A DNA stretch of 64,000 nucleotides from Laccaria trichodermophora (lineage: Eukaryota > Basidiomycota > Agaricomycetes > Agaricales > Hydnangiaceae), in contig JACTVC010000015.1 in NCBI GenBank assembly GCA_018417955.1, positions 1 to 64,000 of the forward strand, written 5' to 3'. Of the stretch, positions 45,158 to 57,227 are shown piece after piece; positions within the stretch are counted from its first letter, which is position 1, and each line of letters opens with the position of its first letter. Under the pieces are notes generated by a model. It had not been told where the DNA came from. It saw only the letters and a list, made by a program, of their open reading frames with translations, and made no database searches. The position numbers and the translations under genes are program-made.

Positions 45158-47125
45158 TCACTCTCCTCCCTTTTCAGCCTGAATAATGTGCGAATCGGGT
45201 ATCCTTTGCTTCTGGGAAGCTTTTTTCGACCGCGCACGGATTTTATGACCATAAAAGAAAAACACAAACGGAATAGGGCCGATGACGCAGGAGAACAACG
45301 CGAGGAGCAATCCAGCATACTGGAACCCCATCTTATGGAACATCTGTTCCGCAAAGAGAGGGACCATAGCACCAGCCTCTGAGCGAAGTAAGGTCTTCGC
45401 TGCAATAGCCGAGGCGGCGTAAGACGAGTAAGAGTCAATGATGTAGGAGTTTGCTGAGATGTATAATAGGATCATGGCGAACCCGAAGATAACGCCAGAT
45501 ATCAGGGGAGCGATCCAGTGGACGTGAGCGTAGGCGCCGGTGAAAGCGAAGATGAAGAGTCCAAATGGCAAGACGCTGAACGTGGAAAAGCAGGGAGGGT
45601 AAGTAGGCCGTAATAAGGGTGTAAGGATGGGGAGACAAACATACAATGCAGCAATCATCATCAGGTATAAGCGCGCCTCGGGAAAATCGCCGTTCTTAGT
45701 TGCCCTTTTGTATATCTTTTCTTGGAGGGGTATGATTATGATTGCGAGGAAGGAACCCAGCATGATGCTGACGAACGAAACGCCAGTCATACCCGCGTTC
45801 CAGCCGCGAATTTCAGTGAAGGCGATTGGGAAGGCGAAAAAGAGCAGATAGAGGAGGCAATACACGAAGGCGAGATCTATGAAACAAGGAAGGTGAGCCT
45901 TTGTCGTCATCGAAGACGGATAAAAGAACTCACAGAACGACATGAAGATGATGATAGGTTCCGTAAACATCATTACCAAGGGACGAACCAGCGCAATTTT
46001 GATGGACTCGGAGAGGGGCTTTTTCTCAAGTTCCTCGAGAGTACGGTACTTGTCGTCGCCTGTTTCTTTGCGTAGTTTCTCTGCTTTCTTGCGCAGAAGG
46101 ACCGGAGCGAGAGTTTCGGGCATGATGAGTGTGAATATAAAACATACGCCGACGAAGATGAAGAGGACCCAGTAGATCCATCTCCAACCCGCACGCATGC
46201 CGATCCAACCACCCACCAAAGGACCGACGCATGGACCAAGGCTGTATGTGCCATGTGGGTGAGTCGGCGTAATACGCTGAGCGAATCGCAAACGTACAAA
46301 ATGGTAGTGGAGAAGATTGCCATGGGAGCCCCGCGCTGCTCGATTGACCACACATCGGCGATAGTACCGCCTACGTTGCACATAGGTGCAGAGGCGGCTA
46401 AGCCGGCGAGCATCCTTCCGATGATGAGAGTTGCGCCGTTCTTTGCTAGGGCGCTGGGAAGGGTGAAGATGAAGTAGAAGAAGATGCTGACGCAGTATAT
46501 TGGTTTGCGACCGAACAACTCCGATAGAGGCGCGAAAATTAGGGGTCTAGGAAAAGAGGGTAAGTCAAGATGAATATGTTGAAAATAAGAGGATCCTAAC
46601 CCAAAGCCGAATCCCATGACGAAACATGTCACGGTCAACATCGTGATCTCCTGTTGAATGTGGAGAGTCAGGCTGGGGCCCACCATGCTTAAATACATCT
46701 AGTCAGATACAGCGGGGCATAACGATGACAAGGACGAACTCTCCAGTAATGATGGAGCTCCCCATCGCCACCGCAAGACAAAGGAATGAAGTGGCCATGG
46801 TTACGAACCTTCAGGAAGTATCGTTCAGTGGTCGCTTCAAGAAAAGGTAAACATACCATTTCCGGGAGAGACTCCATTCCCGCGGATCCTCTCCTGCACC
46901 TTTTTCGAAACTCACAATGTGGTATCCCTCACGAGTTCGATCCGCTTCGAGCTCCTTGACGGTAACTTCAGGGCTTCCAGGTGCGCCAGAGCCGACAAAG
47001 GTCTGGGTGTGTGTCGAGTGACGTGAAAGAGGACCTTCCCTGTCCAGTACGCGGTATTCATCTTCCTGAGCATTAGTGAGCGCTGGGGGACTGATAAACT
47101 CTGCTTCGATGGGCTCGGAAGGCAT
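45158..47125 (-). CDS. MFS transporter, DHA1 (Tpo1-like multidrug/polyamine) family
   Basis: Starts at ATG 47125 with a hydrophilic cytoplasmic N-terminus (MPSEPIEAEFISPPALTN ... EDPREWSLSRKW). Twelve TM segments follow across several short introns. DHA1 signatures: PLIFAPLSELFGRKPIYCVS (motif A-like loop 2-3), GRMLAGLAASAPMCNVGGTI with ADVW, and antiporter motif C LGPCVGPLVGGWIGMRAGWR. The central loop is charged (RKKAEKLRKETGDDKYRTLE). Later come WNAGMTGVSFVSIMLGSF, IAPLISGVIFGFAMILLY with SYIIDSY, and GPIPFVFFFYGHKIRARSKK. The last residues are AEKGGE. The family exports drugs, polyamines or small metabolites in exchange for protons; the substrate is unknown. No lesion seen. Confidence 0.85.
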
Positions 47126-48315
47126 GACGAGCTCGAGCTCAGGAGATACCTGGCGGTGGAGCAGGGATAGATAAGTGGAGAGGTTGAACGGCGCAGCCCT
47201 CTGGGCTCCAAGGTCTTTGTACGAGCCTTTTGTCGCACCCCATCGCACTGTACGATGGGAGCGGTGGATAGTCAAGGTGTAGAAGTCAGTAATGAAATGC
47301 CCAGCTGGACTGACTGCGACAACATGGTCGTCAATTACAAATTGATCACAAAGCATGCGTCGCTCACCTTCAGACTTCTTTCAATTGTGATAAGTTGGAG
47401 AGATGGTATTGAGTTTAAGGGTGGCATCCTGCCGAGCGGGAAGAGGTTTCTCATTGCTGTAAACACCAACCGAAGGTAGAGCCTGCTCAGCGAAGTGATA
47501 ACTGTGTCCAGAATGTGCCAGGCAGCCAGGAAACCACGGGCCGCGTTGATACTTCTTGATACCTCCGGACCTCCACATGGCGACAATGTTTCTTGGCTTA
47601 AAGTCAGGGGCCAGCAGCAGGAAACAGGGGCCGATGAAAGGATGTCGGATCACTGGATGGCGAGAGACTTACTGAGCACTAAATTCTAATGCCAAAGTAA
47701 AGCGGGCAAGGGAATAAGGAGGTAGTACGTGAGCCTCGGACGATTGATGATATTCTTGCTGGGTGAATGGGTTTATAGAAAGCAAATAGAAAGTGCAATT
47801 TGAGGTCAAGAAAGATCCGCTTACGTTAGCGGCGCCACCGATGTTCTCGTCAGAGGTGTGCACAAATGTGCATACTATCATCTATATCAGCAAAACTAGT
47901 ACGTCTGGATGGCAGGTGCGTTCAATTTAGGAGGCCAGGTACGTACAACCGTACCACGCGCGGCTTGTCAAGTTGTGTTTTGAACTTTTGAATCGGTTCA
48001 AGGGTATTTGCAGCAATACCAGGCCTTGATAGCGTAATTTTGAGTGTAGTTATGCGTCTGTGATTGTGAAAGGCAGTCAACCGGATGTAGATCTGATCCC
48101 GAGTTGAATAAACGACGTGCACGGTTTGGTCTGGTATGGTGTACGCACCCCTCCTCCTCCGTGCAGGCCAACTCGAAGAATACGGACAAAGCCCAAAAGG
48201 TCTATTAGTCAATGGACAAACGCAAACGAGAAAGCAACTTAAAACATAAAAACCACACCCAACGAATCCTAACACCAGCACCACAGATACTTCCCATCCC
48301 GATCCCACCCACGCC
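47126..48315. other. Spacer between MFS and CDF transporter genes
   Basis: Several overlapping short frames on both strands, none with domain character or consistent splice sites; I do not annotate a gene here. Confidence 0.4.
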
Positions 48316-50586
48316 TCATCCACGCACAATGCCAACCGTAACCTCAGCCTCCTCCCTTCCCAAAGCGCCCACACACCTCTCCCGAGCCCACTTGGTCAAC
48401 TTCAACACATCATCGTCGCCCAAATTCCCCGTCACATGAAGCTCCAACGTAACCACCAATGCCTCCCCCTCACCTCTTCCCTTCCCCGGTACGAAGTCTT
48501 GAGGACTCGGAGTCAGTTGCCAGATATGCGGTGCGGGGAGGTGTAGGACTTGAGGGTGCCTTTCGACCTTTGCAGTACGCATTGGATTAGCCAATCGTCG
48601 GGGGGTGGGATGAGGTGATGTGTAGACACATACCTCACGCATAGCTCGAAGGAATGCCTCCATTTTCCCGCTCGCCATTCCGCGGGGTGGAGAAGTCTGT
48701 AGTAGGACCGTACCTAGCACAACCGACGCGCGGTATGCTACTTTAAATGTAAGCATGGCGATGATGAGTGCTAATACTAGGTCGGCGATGCGGTGTTGCG
48801 TGCTGGAGATGACAGTTGGTAAGCTGGCACATTGGAGGGAGGTGGAGAGCATCTTACGGGGGCAATAAGAGCCCTATGAGAAAGATGGAGGTGCAGAAAG
48901 CCAGGGGACATGTCACATAGGGGTTTGAGAGCATTAGGGTTAGCGGCGTCGTTGGTGGTGGTTCATGGTGTGTGTGCTTGGATAAGGATGAGATTGAGCG
49001 GATGATGGCGGGGAGCGATGGAATACGATTGCCCGTTACTATGATTATGATAATGGGCGTCAGAGCGACCAACATGAGTGTTGAGATGGGGCGCACCGTT
49101 AACTAGCTTCGTGTGGTTATTGTATACCAAGGCTGTTGCGACGAGGGAGAGGAAGGTTATCAAGGTGGCAAAAACTGGGAAATCGATACTTCAGATGACA
49201 TCCATCAGTATAGGGATATCACCACCGAGGAAAAGACAAAGACGAACCCAAGTCCACTGACAGCCTCTTCGTCACCATGATGATGATGATGTCCCTGCAC
49301 ACCTCCAGCGCTCAACAGCAAGTGCTCAACAGTCTCCTTGCACACGTACACGGAGGAGAACATGAGGTACACAACGTGTGCGAACATGAGCACAGTTTCC
49401 AATCGACCGTTGCTAGTCATCATACCATAAGCCGACGCACCACCTCACAAACAAGCAAAACGCACCCATAAGGCCTCCTCAGCCGGTCTCGTACCCCATT
49501 ATAACCAGACGCCAACCACGGAGGCACCACCTCACTGAACACCACCCCAAAAGAGTCAAACACGACCCAGTACCCCAAGCCCGTGCAAGACAACGAACCA
49601 ATCTGCTGCCCACACACCCAGAGATACGCGCCAAGGACAAACTGTGCGATGCCAGCAGCAGCAGCACCAACCGGTATCCTATCATCCTGCACGGGGACCT
49701 GTCGCGGCTGTTCCGTAGGAGAAGGGGAGCTCGAACTCGTACCAGCAGAGTCCGGCATGGGCGTCCAAGGTGACACTGGAATAGGAGCCGGCTCCGTATG
49801 GAGGTTCTCGCCTCCCGGTTCGAGAAAGGAGAAAAAGTTATGTGAGAGGGAGTGTTTGTGGTGATGGCCTCTCCTTGACGCTGATGATGACCCAGAGCCT
49901 GGGGTTTTAGACATGGGAGATGGGAGAGCTGAGTTGGGGGGTCGTCCGCCGAATGTGAATCCCCTTCCTAGGGGAGTGGGCGGGCTGGCGGAGGGCATGA
50001 TGATGGCTGGGGCTTCTTCGTCTATTGGGCCGCTGTGATGGATTTCCAGCTCTTGTCCCCCGTCCTCAGAGATTGAACTTGCTGGCAAGGAACCTGGGCG
50101 CGGGAAGAAAACGGACAGATTGCGTGAGTGCATTCGGGAGTGCCGACGGGAGTGTTTGGCAGCGGTGTCCGCTGAGGTATCTGGTGCCGAATGCGAAGTA
50201 ATCATGATTGAAGGGCGCGGGGATGTTGGGGAAGAGAGAGTCGGTGTGCTTGGGAAGGAAGTGAGTAGTGGAGAGGCAAGAGGGCGGGAAAATGGGGTTG
50301 AGATGGAGCGTGTGCGGGCGTGGGAGCCGTTCAAGTGGGGTGAAGGACTGGTCATGGAGAAAGAGGAGCGGAGCGGGGAGGCAGTCCCATTCATAGGAAC
50401 TCTTGGGGGCAAGCGGAATTGGCCTAAAGAGGGTGGAATGTCGTGTGGTGTGGAATGAACGCGGTTGCGAGGTGGTGGGGGAGCCATGATAGCGGGAGTT
50501 TCGATGCCATTGTGCGGCACAATAACAACATTCTCTTCTTCGTCTCTGCTCGATTTCCGGCGGTGGAGTTGGGGTGGTTGAGCCAT
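48316..50586 (-). CDS. Cation diffusion facilitator, zinc-transporter type (ZRG17/MSC2-like)
   Basis: ATG 50586 starts a long low-complexity cytoplasmic region rich in Ser/Pro (SSPTSPRPSIMITS) with a His cluster (SRRGHHHKHSLSHNFFSFLE). Then come TM segments: GAAAAGIAQFVLGAYLWVCG, YWVVFDSFGVVFSEVV, and, after a 54-bp intron, TVLMFAHVVYLMFSSVYVCK. A luminal/cytosolic His loop (GHHHHHGDEEA) and further TMs lead to QHRIADLVLALIIAMLTFKV. The soluble C-terminal domain (LVVTLELHVTGNLGDDDVLK) is typical of CDF dimers. TM5 keeps HxxxD (HRIAD), while the TM2 position reads WVVFD, lacking the first metal ligand. That fits a Zrg17/ZnT6-type partner subunit of an early secretory pathway zinc heterodimer better than a stand-alone pump. 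Confidence 0.75.
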
Positions 50587-51950
50587 ATTAAGGAGTGTGT
50601 ACGTTTAAAGAGTGTAGCTGGGCGGGTTCAGTGCTAGCTGGAATCGGTTTGGGCGTAACTACGTTCCTCCCAAAAGTGTTGAATGTTGAGTGCCAATGTT
50701 ATGACCAACGAGTGACCCGAGGACTACCAATGACAGAACGGACCTGCGTATGAATCTTGCAGAAAGATAGACGTGCTGCGTAGCGCGCTGGCAGTTCTGC
50801 CTACTTTCCAAAGTCTTCAACCTGCGTAGAGGAAGCTGCCACAAGCTAAGGATTGTTTGAAGTTGTCACTAGCACCCGTTGGTGCTCACCAAAATACCCA
50901 ACGGAGCGAGGATGGGACTACGTCAAACAGAGTCTATAGAGCAATTAAATTTGAAAAACCTCTGGAAATGAGAGGAATTAGGCGCTCACCGTGCTGGACG
51001 TTCAGCTCGAGGGTGTGGTCGTTGTTGAAGACGATGATAGGCGGCGAAGTGTGACAATGCAACACGTGACACTGACAGCGGACTTTTGAATCCATCGGAC
51101 CTTGAACTTCCTGTTTGAAGTGGAAACAGGCCTTTTGCAACCAACGGCAAGTAATATTTCCTACACAGATGGTGACCCCAGTGCAAGGCGCACTATCGCC
51201 AACCCCTCCTCCTTGAAAAAAACCTTCAAATTTTGAACTTACTCTATTACTGGGATCTAGGGCAATGAAACTGGTTGTGTCGGAAAAATCCCAATTAGCA
51301 TACGAGTCATTGCGGCAGCTGATGAACTTACGAGTGTTGATCAGTCTCCGAGGGAAGACATATTAGCATGTTATCAGGTCATGTAACCTCGCGCTAATCA
51401 CTAGCAAGTGCTGAGAGGTTTCCGCATTCGAGCACATCAGTATTTATTAGGTTGTATCACTCTACGCTAATCTCGGGTATCCTTCATAATTCCTCTTAAG
51501 TATGTAGATAATTTGTATACAAATAAAGTAACTGGTACTGCAAAAGAGGGGATTGATTGAAGCAATGGGTGCGGATAAATGTAAGTATACACCAAACTTT
51601 ATGTTTATCGAAACCTCACGCATATCGGTGGGTCTTGCAATAGCGGCATTTCCGCTCCAGCCTCTCAACTTGGAGCTTCCTAGACTTCTTAGCATGTGTT
51701 GGACAACGCGACTTTGGTAGGAAAATTTGTACAAGTCAACTTAGAGTGCAGTCTGGGAAGCTGTTGGTGTTCGTAGCCGGCGCCGCAGCCCCACTGATTG
51801 TTCGGTTGACATCATGCGTCATTTTGTTAGAAATTCACTACAAACTGTCAAGGTGGAGCAGCCCCACAAACATTGACTCGATGCTGGAATATATAAAGGG
51901 AAAATCAACCCACCACGGACGCAGTCGCATAATCAAACTCCCTCGGATTC
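50587..51950. other. Sparse region, no supported gene
   Basis: The minus-strand segment near 50990-51090 (MDSKVRCQCHVLHCHTSPP) could be an exon but nothing joins it. The remainder is AT-rich without repeats that I can define. A TATA-like ATATATAAAG near 51889-51898 leads into the next entry. Confidence 0.35.
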
Positions 51951-51956
51951 CGAGAA

Positions 51957-52500
51957 CATGCCAGCTCTCAGCATGGACCCTTCCCAAGCCGACTTGTTCA
52001 AGGTGACTGTCCATTGCGCGGCGTTTAACTGATATCACGTGATTGCGTTTCGGAGATTGGGCAGTGAAGACTTCACCTCCTCCCACCACCCCGCCTCCTA
52101 TCTATTTCATCATACACGACGGATCTAACCCCTTCTCTCCACAGCTTTGCTCAGCGTACTTGGGCATCGCAATGTCAATAGCCGGCATGCACACTCCAAA
52201 TTCACACGACCCCTCTTCATTCAAGCTCTCATGGGCATCAAGGGTCTATACGACGCGAAACCCGTCTCCATCCACTTACTCGGGGACCCAGCCATGGGTG
52301 AGCTCATACCTTTTCTACCAGATCTGCTTTCACTTCGCTGCCTGGCAACTCCCCTTCCTTCCAATCGAGGTGACGCGTCGAGAACGGTCGGGCAGGTAGC
52401 AGCCTGTAAGGCAGACGCTAGGGCGGCATGGACTCGGACAGAACGTAGGCTGGCAAGAAGATTGCGCCCAACGGACGGAGCTGAAGATTATCCTGCTTAG
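51957..52500 (+). pseudogene. Unassigned two-exon gene, frame uncertain
   Basis: A TATA-like box lies about 60 bp upstream of ATG 51957 (MPALSMDPSQADLFK). A GTGACT donor and CTCCACAG acceptor at about 52142 lead to an exon whose best reading frame (LLSVLGHRNVNSRHAHSKF ... FIQALMGIKGLYDAKPVSIH, LGDPAMGELIPFLPDLLSLR) is one base out of phase with the first exon. Either the donor is elsewhere or the gene carries a frameshift. The second frame looks protein-like to about 52350. No family is recognised. Confidence 0.35.
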
Positions 52501-53381
52501 GTAAGTCGTCCGTTTGGCGCTGTGGGTAAAGATGCTAATGTACTCACTCAGCGTCAACGGCTACCGATCTCATCAACGACTTTGCTCGCGCAGTCTCCGT
52601 TTCGCGTTAACGGGGACGATCTTCAAGCGATAGCCCAATAAACGGGCGGCCGTAGACCCCTCGTTTGGATGCAGGATTGTGGCGGGGAGAGTTGGGGCGC
52701 ACGCTGGATCAACGCTCGTTTGGATGCAGGATTGTGGCAAGGAGGGTTCAGGCGCATGCTGCAGAGAAAAGGTCAGTTGTGCAACCTGAAGATTGACGAA
52801 ACTTACGTTGCACAACCTAGTTCGTCGATTTCTCACAAGTCCAGGCCGTCACTACGTCTTGACAGTGCCCGAGTCCTCAGACGACAGGTCAGGTCCGTTC
52901 GGATTCTACGAGAGCTGGCAGTGAGGCAACACCAGTCTAGTATCTGCCATTATGTAGTGCACACCCAGCTCGAATGCATTGATTTAATGTTCTGTTTGGT
53001 GTGAGATCTAAATGTTATGCTCGAAATCTGGAAAAGATTCTGGTCCCAGATCATAGTTCGTCAACCTGACAGGCCTGACAACCACGGTAAGTTCTTCTCT
53101 GTGCTTCAATGTTTTACCAGAAAGAATAACTACTAACATCCACCCTCAGTACTAAAATGTCCGACAACAGTGGTAATTACTGATCCAAGCGAGGGGGTCT
53201 ATCACACACATACGCACGTTCTGTGGCTGAAATACATCCCGAAATACTGATGACCTGATGCACACATATGAGCACCATATTGGCACATCTAGGTTTTTCT
53301 CGGATTTTCCGACATGGGTATTCCGTGGAACACTCTGGTCTCTGGAAGTCGCGTTTTGTTTATGCCCGTGCACCATTAGTC
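52501..53381. other. Region without a supported gene
   Basis: A direct repeat TCGTTTGGATGCAGGATTGTGGC occurs at about 52660 and 52718 (two copies, 58 bp apart). Otherwise I see nothing that can be annotated. Confidence 0.4.
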
Positions 53382-54534
53382 CTGTTTTTACCGCGCCCTC
53401 CGAACCGCGTCAGAAAATGCTTATGTAAAGTGCGGACTTTGAAACCGCGTCGCGTCAATATTAAGCAACGCCCTCGGAACTCTCGACGCGTTTAAACCTT
53501 TTTAACGCTGTCTACTACCACAAATTCCGTTCGTATTTCGTGACAATTTCAACCCCAATGGATAGCAACGTTTGAATTGTCAAATTGTTCAAGACATTGA
53601 CACCGATCGCTGAAATACCCGAAACTCCGGACTTTATCACACCCTTCCTGCCAACTCCATCGAATTGTCTTCTTCCAACATCTCGAAATGACCAACACGG
53701 GTCGTCAAATACCACTCCTCCACTTCTCGGCTCCCCATTCAACAATCTTGGCACCCTGTGGATCTTCCAGCCAACCTCGACTCATCCAACCTCCCCAAAG
53801 CGACGCGCTTTTCCATGACTCCCCTCAAACGATCCTTCTACAGGCGCATTTTGGCAGGTCTGGTACCGCGGACCATAGTCTTGAAGGACCTGGGCAACTG
53901 AGCCGAGCGGCTCTACTCGTCGTTGCCGCTTTGCAGTGTTCGTCGTATCTTCAAGAGCTTAGTGCTTGTGAGCTGGAAATCATCGAGTTGTTGTTCGGGA
54001 AGTTCGTTTACCGTTTCTTCAGAGCGTTCAGGGTCCTGTTCGGATAAGATTGGGCCAGCGTCGTCATTGTAGATAGCTCTTGCGGCTTGCCGTTTTTCGC
54101 GTTGCTCTGCTAGAGTAAGTCCTCGTGCAGGACTTCGTTGAACTGTGATCATGTGTTAGAGTAGAACGCTGCTGGTTTTCCGTCCCCAGTCGCAGTACAG
54201 CAGAGAACGATATTTCCATCCAGATTGGCAGAAACAAGCTCCAGTTGGACCGCATGCAGTCCGTTTGTCCAATTCGGTATGAGTTTCTTGATGATGGTGT
54301 TGATCGTAACAAGGCCTTCAGGGTCTTTCCAGCAGGGTTGTCGAGCCATCACTGAGTCGTCATAACGGATTCCAATATGTAGAATATCAAATAAAGGTCT
54401 ATCAAAGTAGAAATGTATGAGATATCACGTCGAGAGCAAAACGGCAAGGAGGCAATATTGACGCGACGCGGTTTTGAAGTCCGCACTTTACATAAGCATT
54501 TTCTGACGCGGTTCGGAGGGCGTGGTAAATAACA
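53382..54534. mobile_element. TIR element (1,153 bp) with about 81-bp terminal inverted repeats
   Basis: 53382-53462 and 54454-54534 are inverted copies of each other with only a few differences (for example AACCGCGTCAGAAAATGC and GTGCGGACTT inside both). They begin CTGTTTTTACCGCG and CTGTTATTTACCACG respectively. The interior holds fragments on the minus strand, including a helicase-like piece. No transposase is visible, so it is non-autonomous. I could not define a target-site duplication. Confidence 0.8.
53913..54352 (-). pseudogene. RecQ-type helicase fragment captured in the TIR element
   Basis: From about 54340 the frame reads TIIKKLIPNWTNGLHAVQLE and NLDGNIVLCCTATGDGKPAA. The family has an ATGDGKS-type Walker A motif here (helicase motif I); this copy ends in KP, not KS/KT, and stops shortly after. 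A second open segment (53913-54152: LTLAEQREKRQAARAIYNDD, ETVNELPEQQ) continues in another frame with charged, helical composition. Only the start of the helicase domain is present, with no motifs II-VI. It cannot be an active helicase. Confidence 0.55.
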
Positions 54535-55440
54535 GACTTCATATATCGTGAACCAAGGTACGACTTCACATATATCGAAGTCTGTCTAGGAGAGACTAGT
54601 GCACCATGTCCATTTCAAGCCCTGAGGTGCCTCCGTTCATTCAATGACAATCTTGCTCCAAATAGACTTGCCATACACTGTCTGGCCCGAAGGCGTCTAA
54701 TTAGACCAGCGAACGAGACTGAAGGACGCCCTCTTCAACCGTTGCCAACAAGAGTCCTAAATCCAGCGCAACTCCACTCTAGAGATGTGAGCAAGCTTCC
54801 TCCATTCCCAAGCCCCCGCGACTTTGCTGAACCTGACGGCCTGCACGGTGCTTACCGGCTAAAAAACCTCTCCAAAATGATGAAGTTCATGCATACGAGG
54901 AGTTTTGGATACGTTCTCTAGCGGGATCTTTCAACTCAAGTGCACCATGGAATTCGAAGTGGAGAACCGGAGAGGAAATGGGAAATTTTATTCCGATCAT
55001 TTCCTTTGTGCGTATAAACTTTTTTTCTTGAACTCGTGCACACGGTATTAAAAAGTCGTTTGCAGTTAGGAGGCCCGAAAACGACACACGCACTCCCGCT
55101 TCATGGGAGAATGTGTCCGCTCCGTGAGTCCATCTTACAATATCAGACTGAAATCGATTGCTCACCTGGGGTGCACCCTTCCCAAAGTGTCCCGAGGCGA
55201 AATTCAAAGTAAGTACATTCCTTGATTGGTGTAACGTATTTGACGAATGGTGAAAGGCCTTGAATTGAAACGGCTTCCGTTGTCTTAGCGTCTCATAAGG
55301 ATACAATTTATAAGAATGCAGAGACGCAGACAAATGAAGACCAGACGGAAAGCTGTGCGCCGTCCGCTCTCACATTTTCCGAAAGTCATTCCATCTGATA
55401 GCGAAAGGGTACGCTACGTGCAATTTTTCTTCGTCTTCCA
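54535..55440. other. Region without a supported gene
   Basis: The minus frame 54887-55333 is open but of unremarkable composition and has no splice partners. Nothing else is supported. Confidence 0.35.
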
Positions 55441-55505
55441 ATCAAAGCACTAAGACATTTCTATATAGGCGGCCATTCAACGATTCGGCTTCTAATAAAT
55501 CAGTC

Positions 55506-55840
55506 ATGAACTGGACGGTCCTGTGCCGAGAGAATTCTATTTCATTTTTTTGGCACGCTTCTGCTCTGGGTCGAAGAGACGATAAAATTCCGCGCACGAA
55601 TGTCATATTTATCTCGCTTACATTAACTGTAAGGATCAACTCCCGCTTCTCGCCCGAGGGTTTCCACCACGATTTTCTACATATCACAACAATCACCGGT
55701 CCCGAAGAGACACTTACCCTTCCTTCTCCCGACCATCTTGTCATTCATGTGGCTGCAAGGTGGCTCATCTTTCCGAAGCGGATGGCTACATCTTCTCAAC
55801 AGAACCGCAGAAATGAACATTCTCTTCTGAAATTGTGATC
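55506..55840 (+). pseudogene. Decayed coding remnant with a one-base deletion
   Basis: The frame FSPEGFHHDFLHITTITGPE, LTLPSPDHLVIHVAA looks like a conserved exon. At about 55755 it loses its protein character. The next frame continues KVAHLSEADGYI, so a single missing base explains the break. I connect the pattern only loosely with uncharacterised Agaricomycete proteins. No further domain is visible. Confidence 0.35.
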
Positions 55841-56647
55841 TATGGAGATCTCATTCTTGCTCGGAGGTAGTATCTTCTCATTGACAAGTGGGGAAGCAGA
55901 TTCATTGTTTCTCTCCAGAGCCACGCATACCGGCACGGGTTTCCCGTCGTAAACTCGCACACCCAAGTCAACCTTCCTTGCTTCGGTAAGGGAACTAGAG
56001 GCTTTTTTGGAAGTCGTCTCATGTTGGTTAGGTCTCAGCAGACCTTCCTCGCCTTTCGCTGATCCTACCGATTAGGAATTTAAAGAGTTTAAAGTTTAAT
56101 AGCCCTTGAACTTCTTTCAAAGGGTCCCACAATTTCAGAGCCTCTGGTAGTAGGAACGTGTAAACAACCCGGAGTGCACGCGGTGCACTGGTCAAACGGT
56201 CACAGGTAACGCGTAACCGATGCGGATGATCTCAAAATATCTAGCCCGAGGTCTGGCGCAATTAGCGTCCAATATATTCCTGATGTTTTTGGCGTTCAAA
56301 AATATCTTGGAGCGGACGCTGACAAAGGTCGCAAAGATAAAGAAACCATCGCCTTTGAGACGTTGGATCACGCTAAACGCCTGTCCTTCCATCGATAGGA
56401 GGGACAACGTGATGCTCTCAGATTGAGAGTCGATTGCTTAAGGTGAGCAGCGGACTGCTGTGCGGGCGTCTTATATTCGTCATGGGATCTTTCACTGCCG
56501 TAATAATTGTTACATTCCGGTCAGGATGGTGCGAAAGCCGGTTGAGATGCTGACTGTTTCTCAGCGCTCTTAGCATCACCTTTAAGCATCCGACATCGTG
56601 GCGAATCCTGGAGCACCCCGAATCTCATCCTGAATCCAACTCATACC
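55841..56647. other. Region without a supported gene
   Basis: The + frame 56220-56426 (LARGLAQLASNIFLMFLAFK) is amphipathic but isolated. It is not annotated as a gene. Confidence 0.35.
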
Positions 56648-57227
56648 ATGGACGATAGCCATTTTACTACAATCGTTGGCGAGTCGGCAATCGCAGAATC
56701 TGAGGGCAGCCACCTTTTCGTGGCTTTGGCGCGCAGCGGGGGTTTTCGTCCTCGATGTGGCCCTCCCATTGCTACGCTCACGTTTTTTGGAACGTATACT
56801 ACATCCTTGAGGAGTGGTGAGTGTACTTCGGTTTTACATTCCTCGTAATTGAAACTCCACCAACTTATGAAAGAACACTCACCCACGGCCGACGGAATCA
56901 TCGCTTTTGATTTCACCGACCAGTTCTCCGAGGGTGACATTGGTACTTTTGAAATTAAGAAGCTGAACGGCCCCGCCTATGACATCGAAGTCAAAATTAC
57001 ACATATAAGAAAGAAGGGCATGAATGGGGTTTTCAAGCCGGACGTCGTGGTGAGTTTCTCCGCCAATCAATATTACCCCACATTAATATCTGTCGTTATA
57101 GTTTAAAGGTACTCCCGTTCTCCCCTTCAAAAATCTGAATTTATCCTTTTCAGGGATGGGAAGTTTAACTGTAGGAAAGGGCCACGGGTCCTGGAAATTC
57201 ATGAGGCGTCAGCAAAAGTCAGGATGA
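56648..57227 (+). CDS. Hypothetical protein (141 aa) with a 7-nt micro-exon
   Basis: Exons 56648-56816, 56874-57049, 57102-57108 (TTTAAAG) and 57154-57227 join in frame with GT-AG introns. The product is mostly beta-rich in appearance: MDDSHFTTIVGESAIAESEG, IIAFDFTDQFSEGDIGTFEI, KLNGPAYDIEVKITHIRKKG, MNGVFKPDVV, then FKGMGSLTVGKGHGSWKF and a stop. If the micro-exon is skipped, the frame after DVV ends within four codons (GWEV and stop). The proposed join yields a longer, compositionally consistent end. No family is recognised. No signal peptide or TM segment. Confidence 0.55.

Noticed and set aside
49583..50637. Plus-strand open frames opposite the CDF transporter
   Set aside because: Antisense to a low-complexity Ser/Pro-rich exon; no splice sites or domains.
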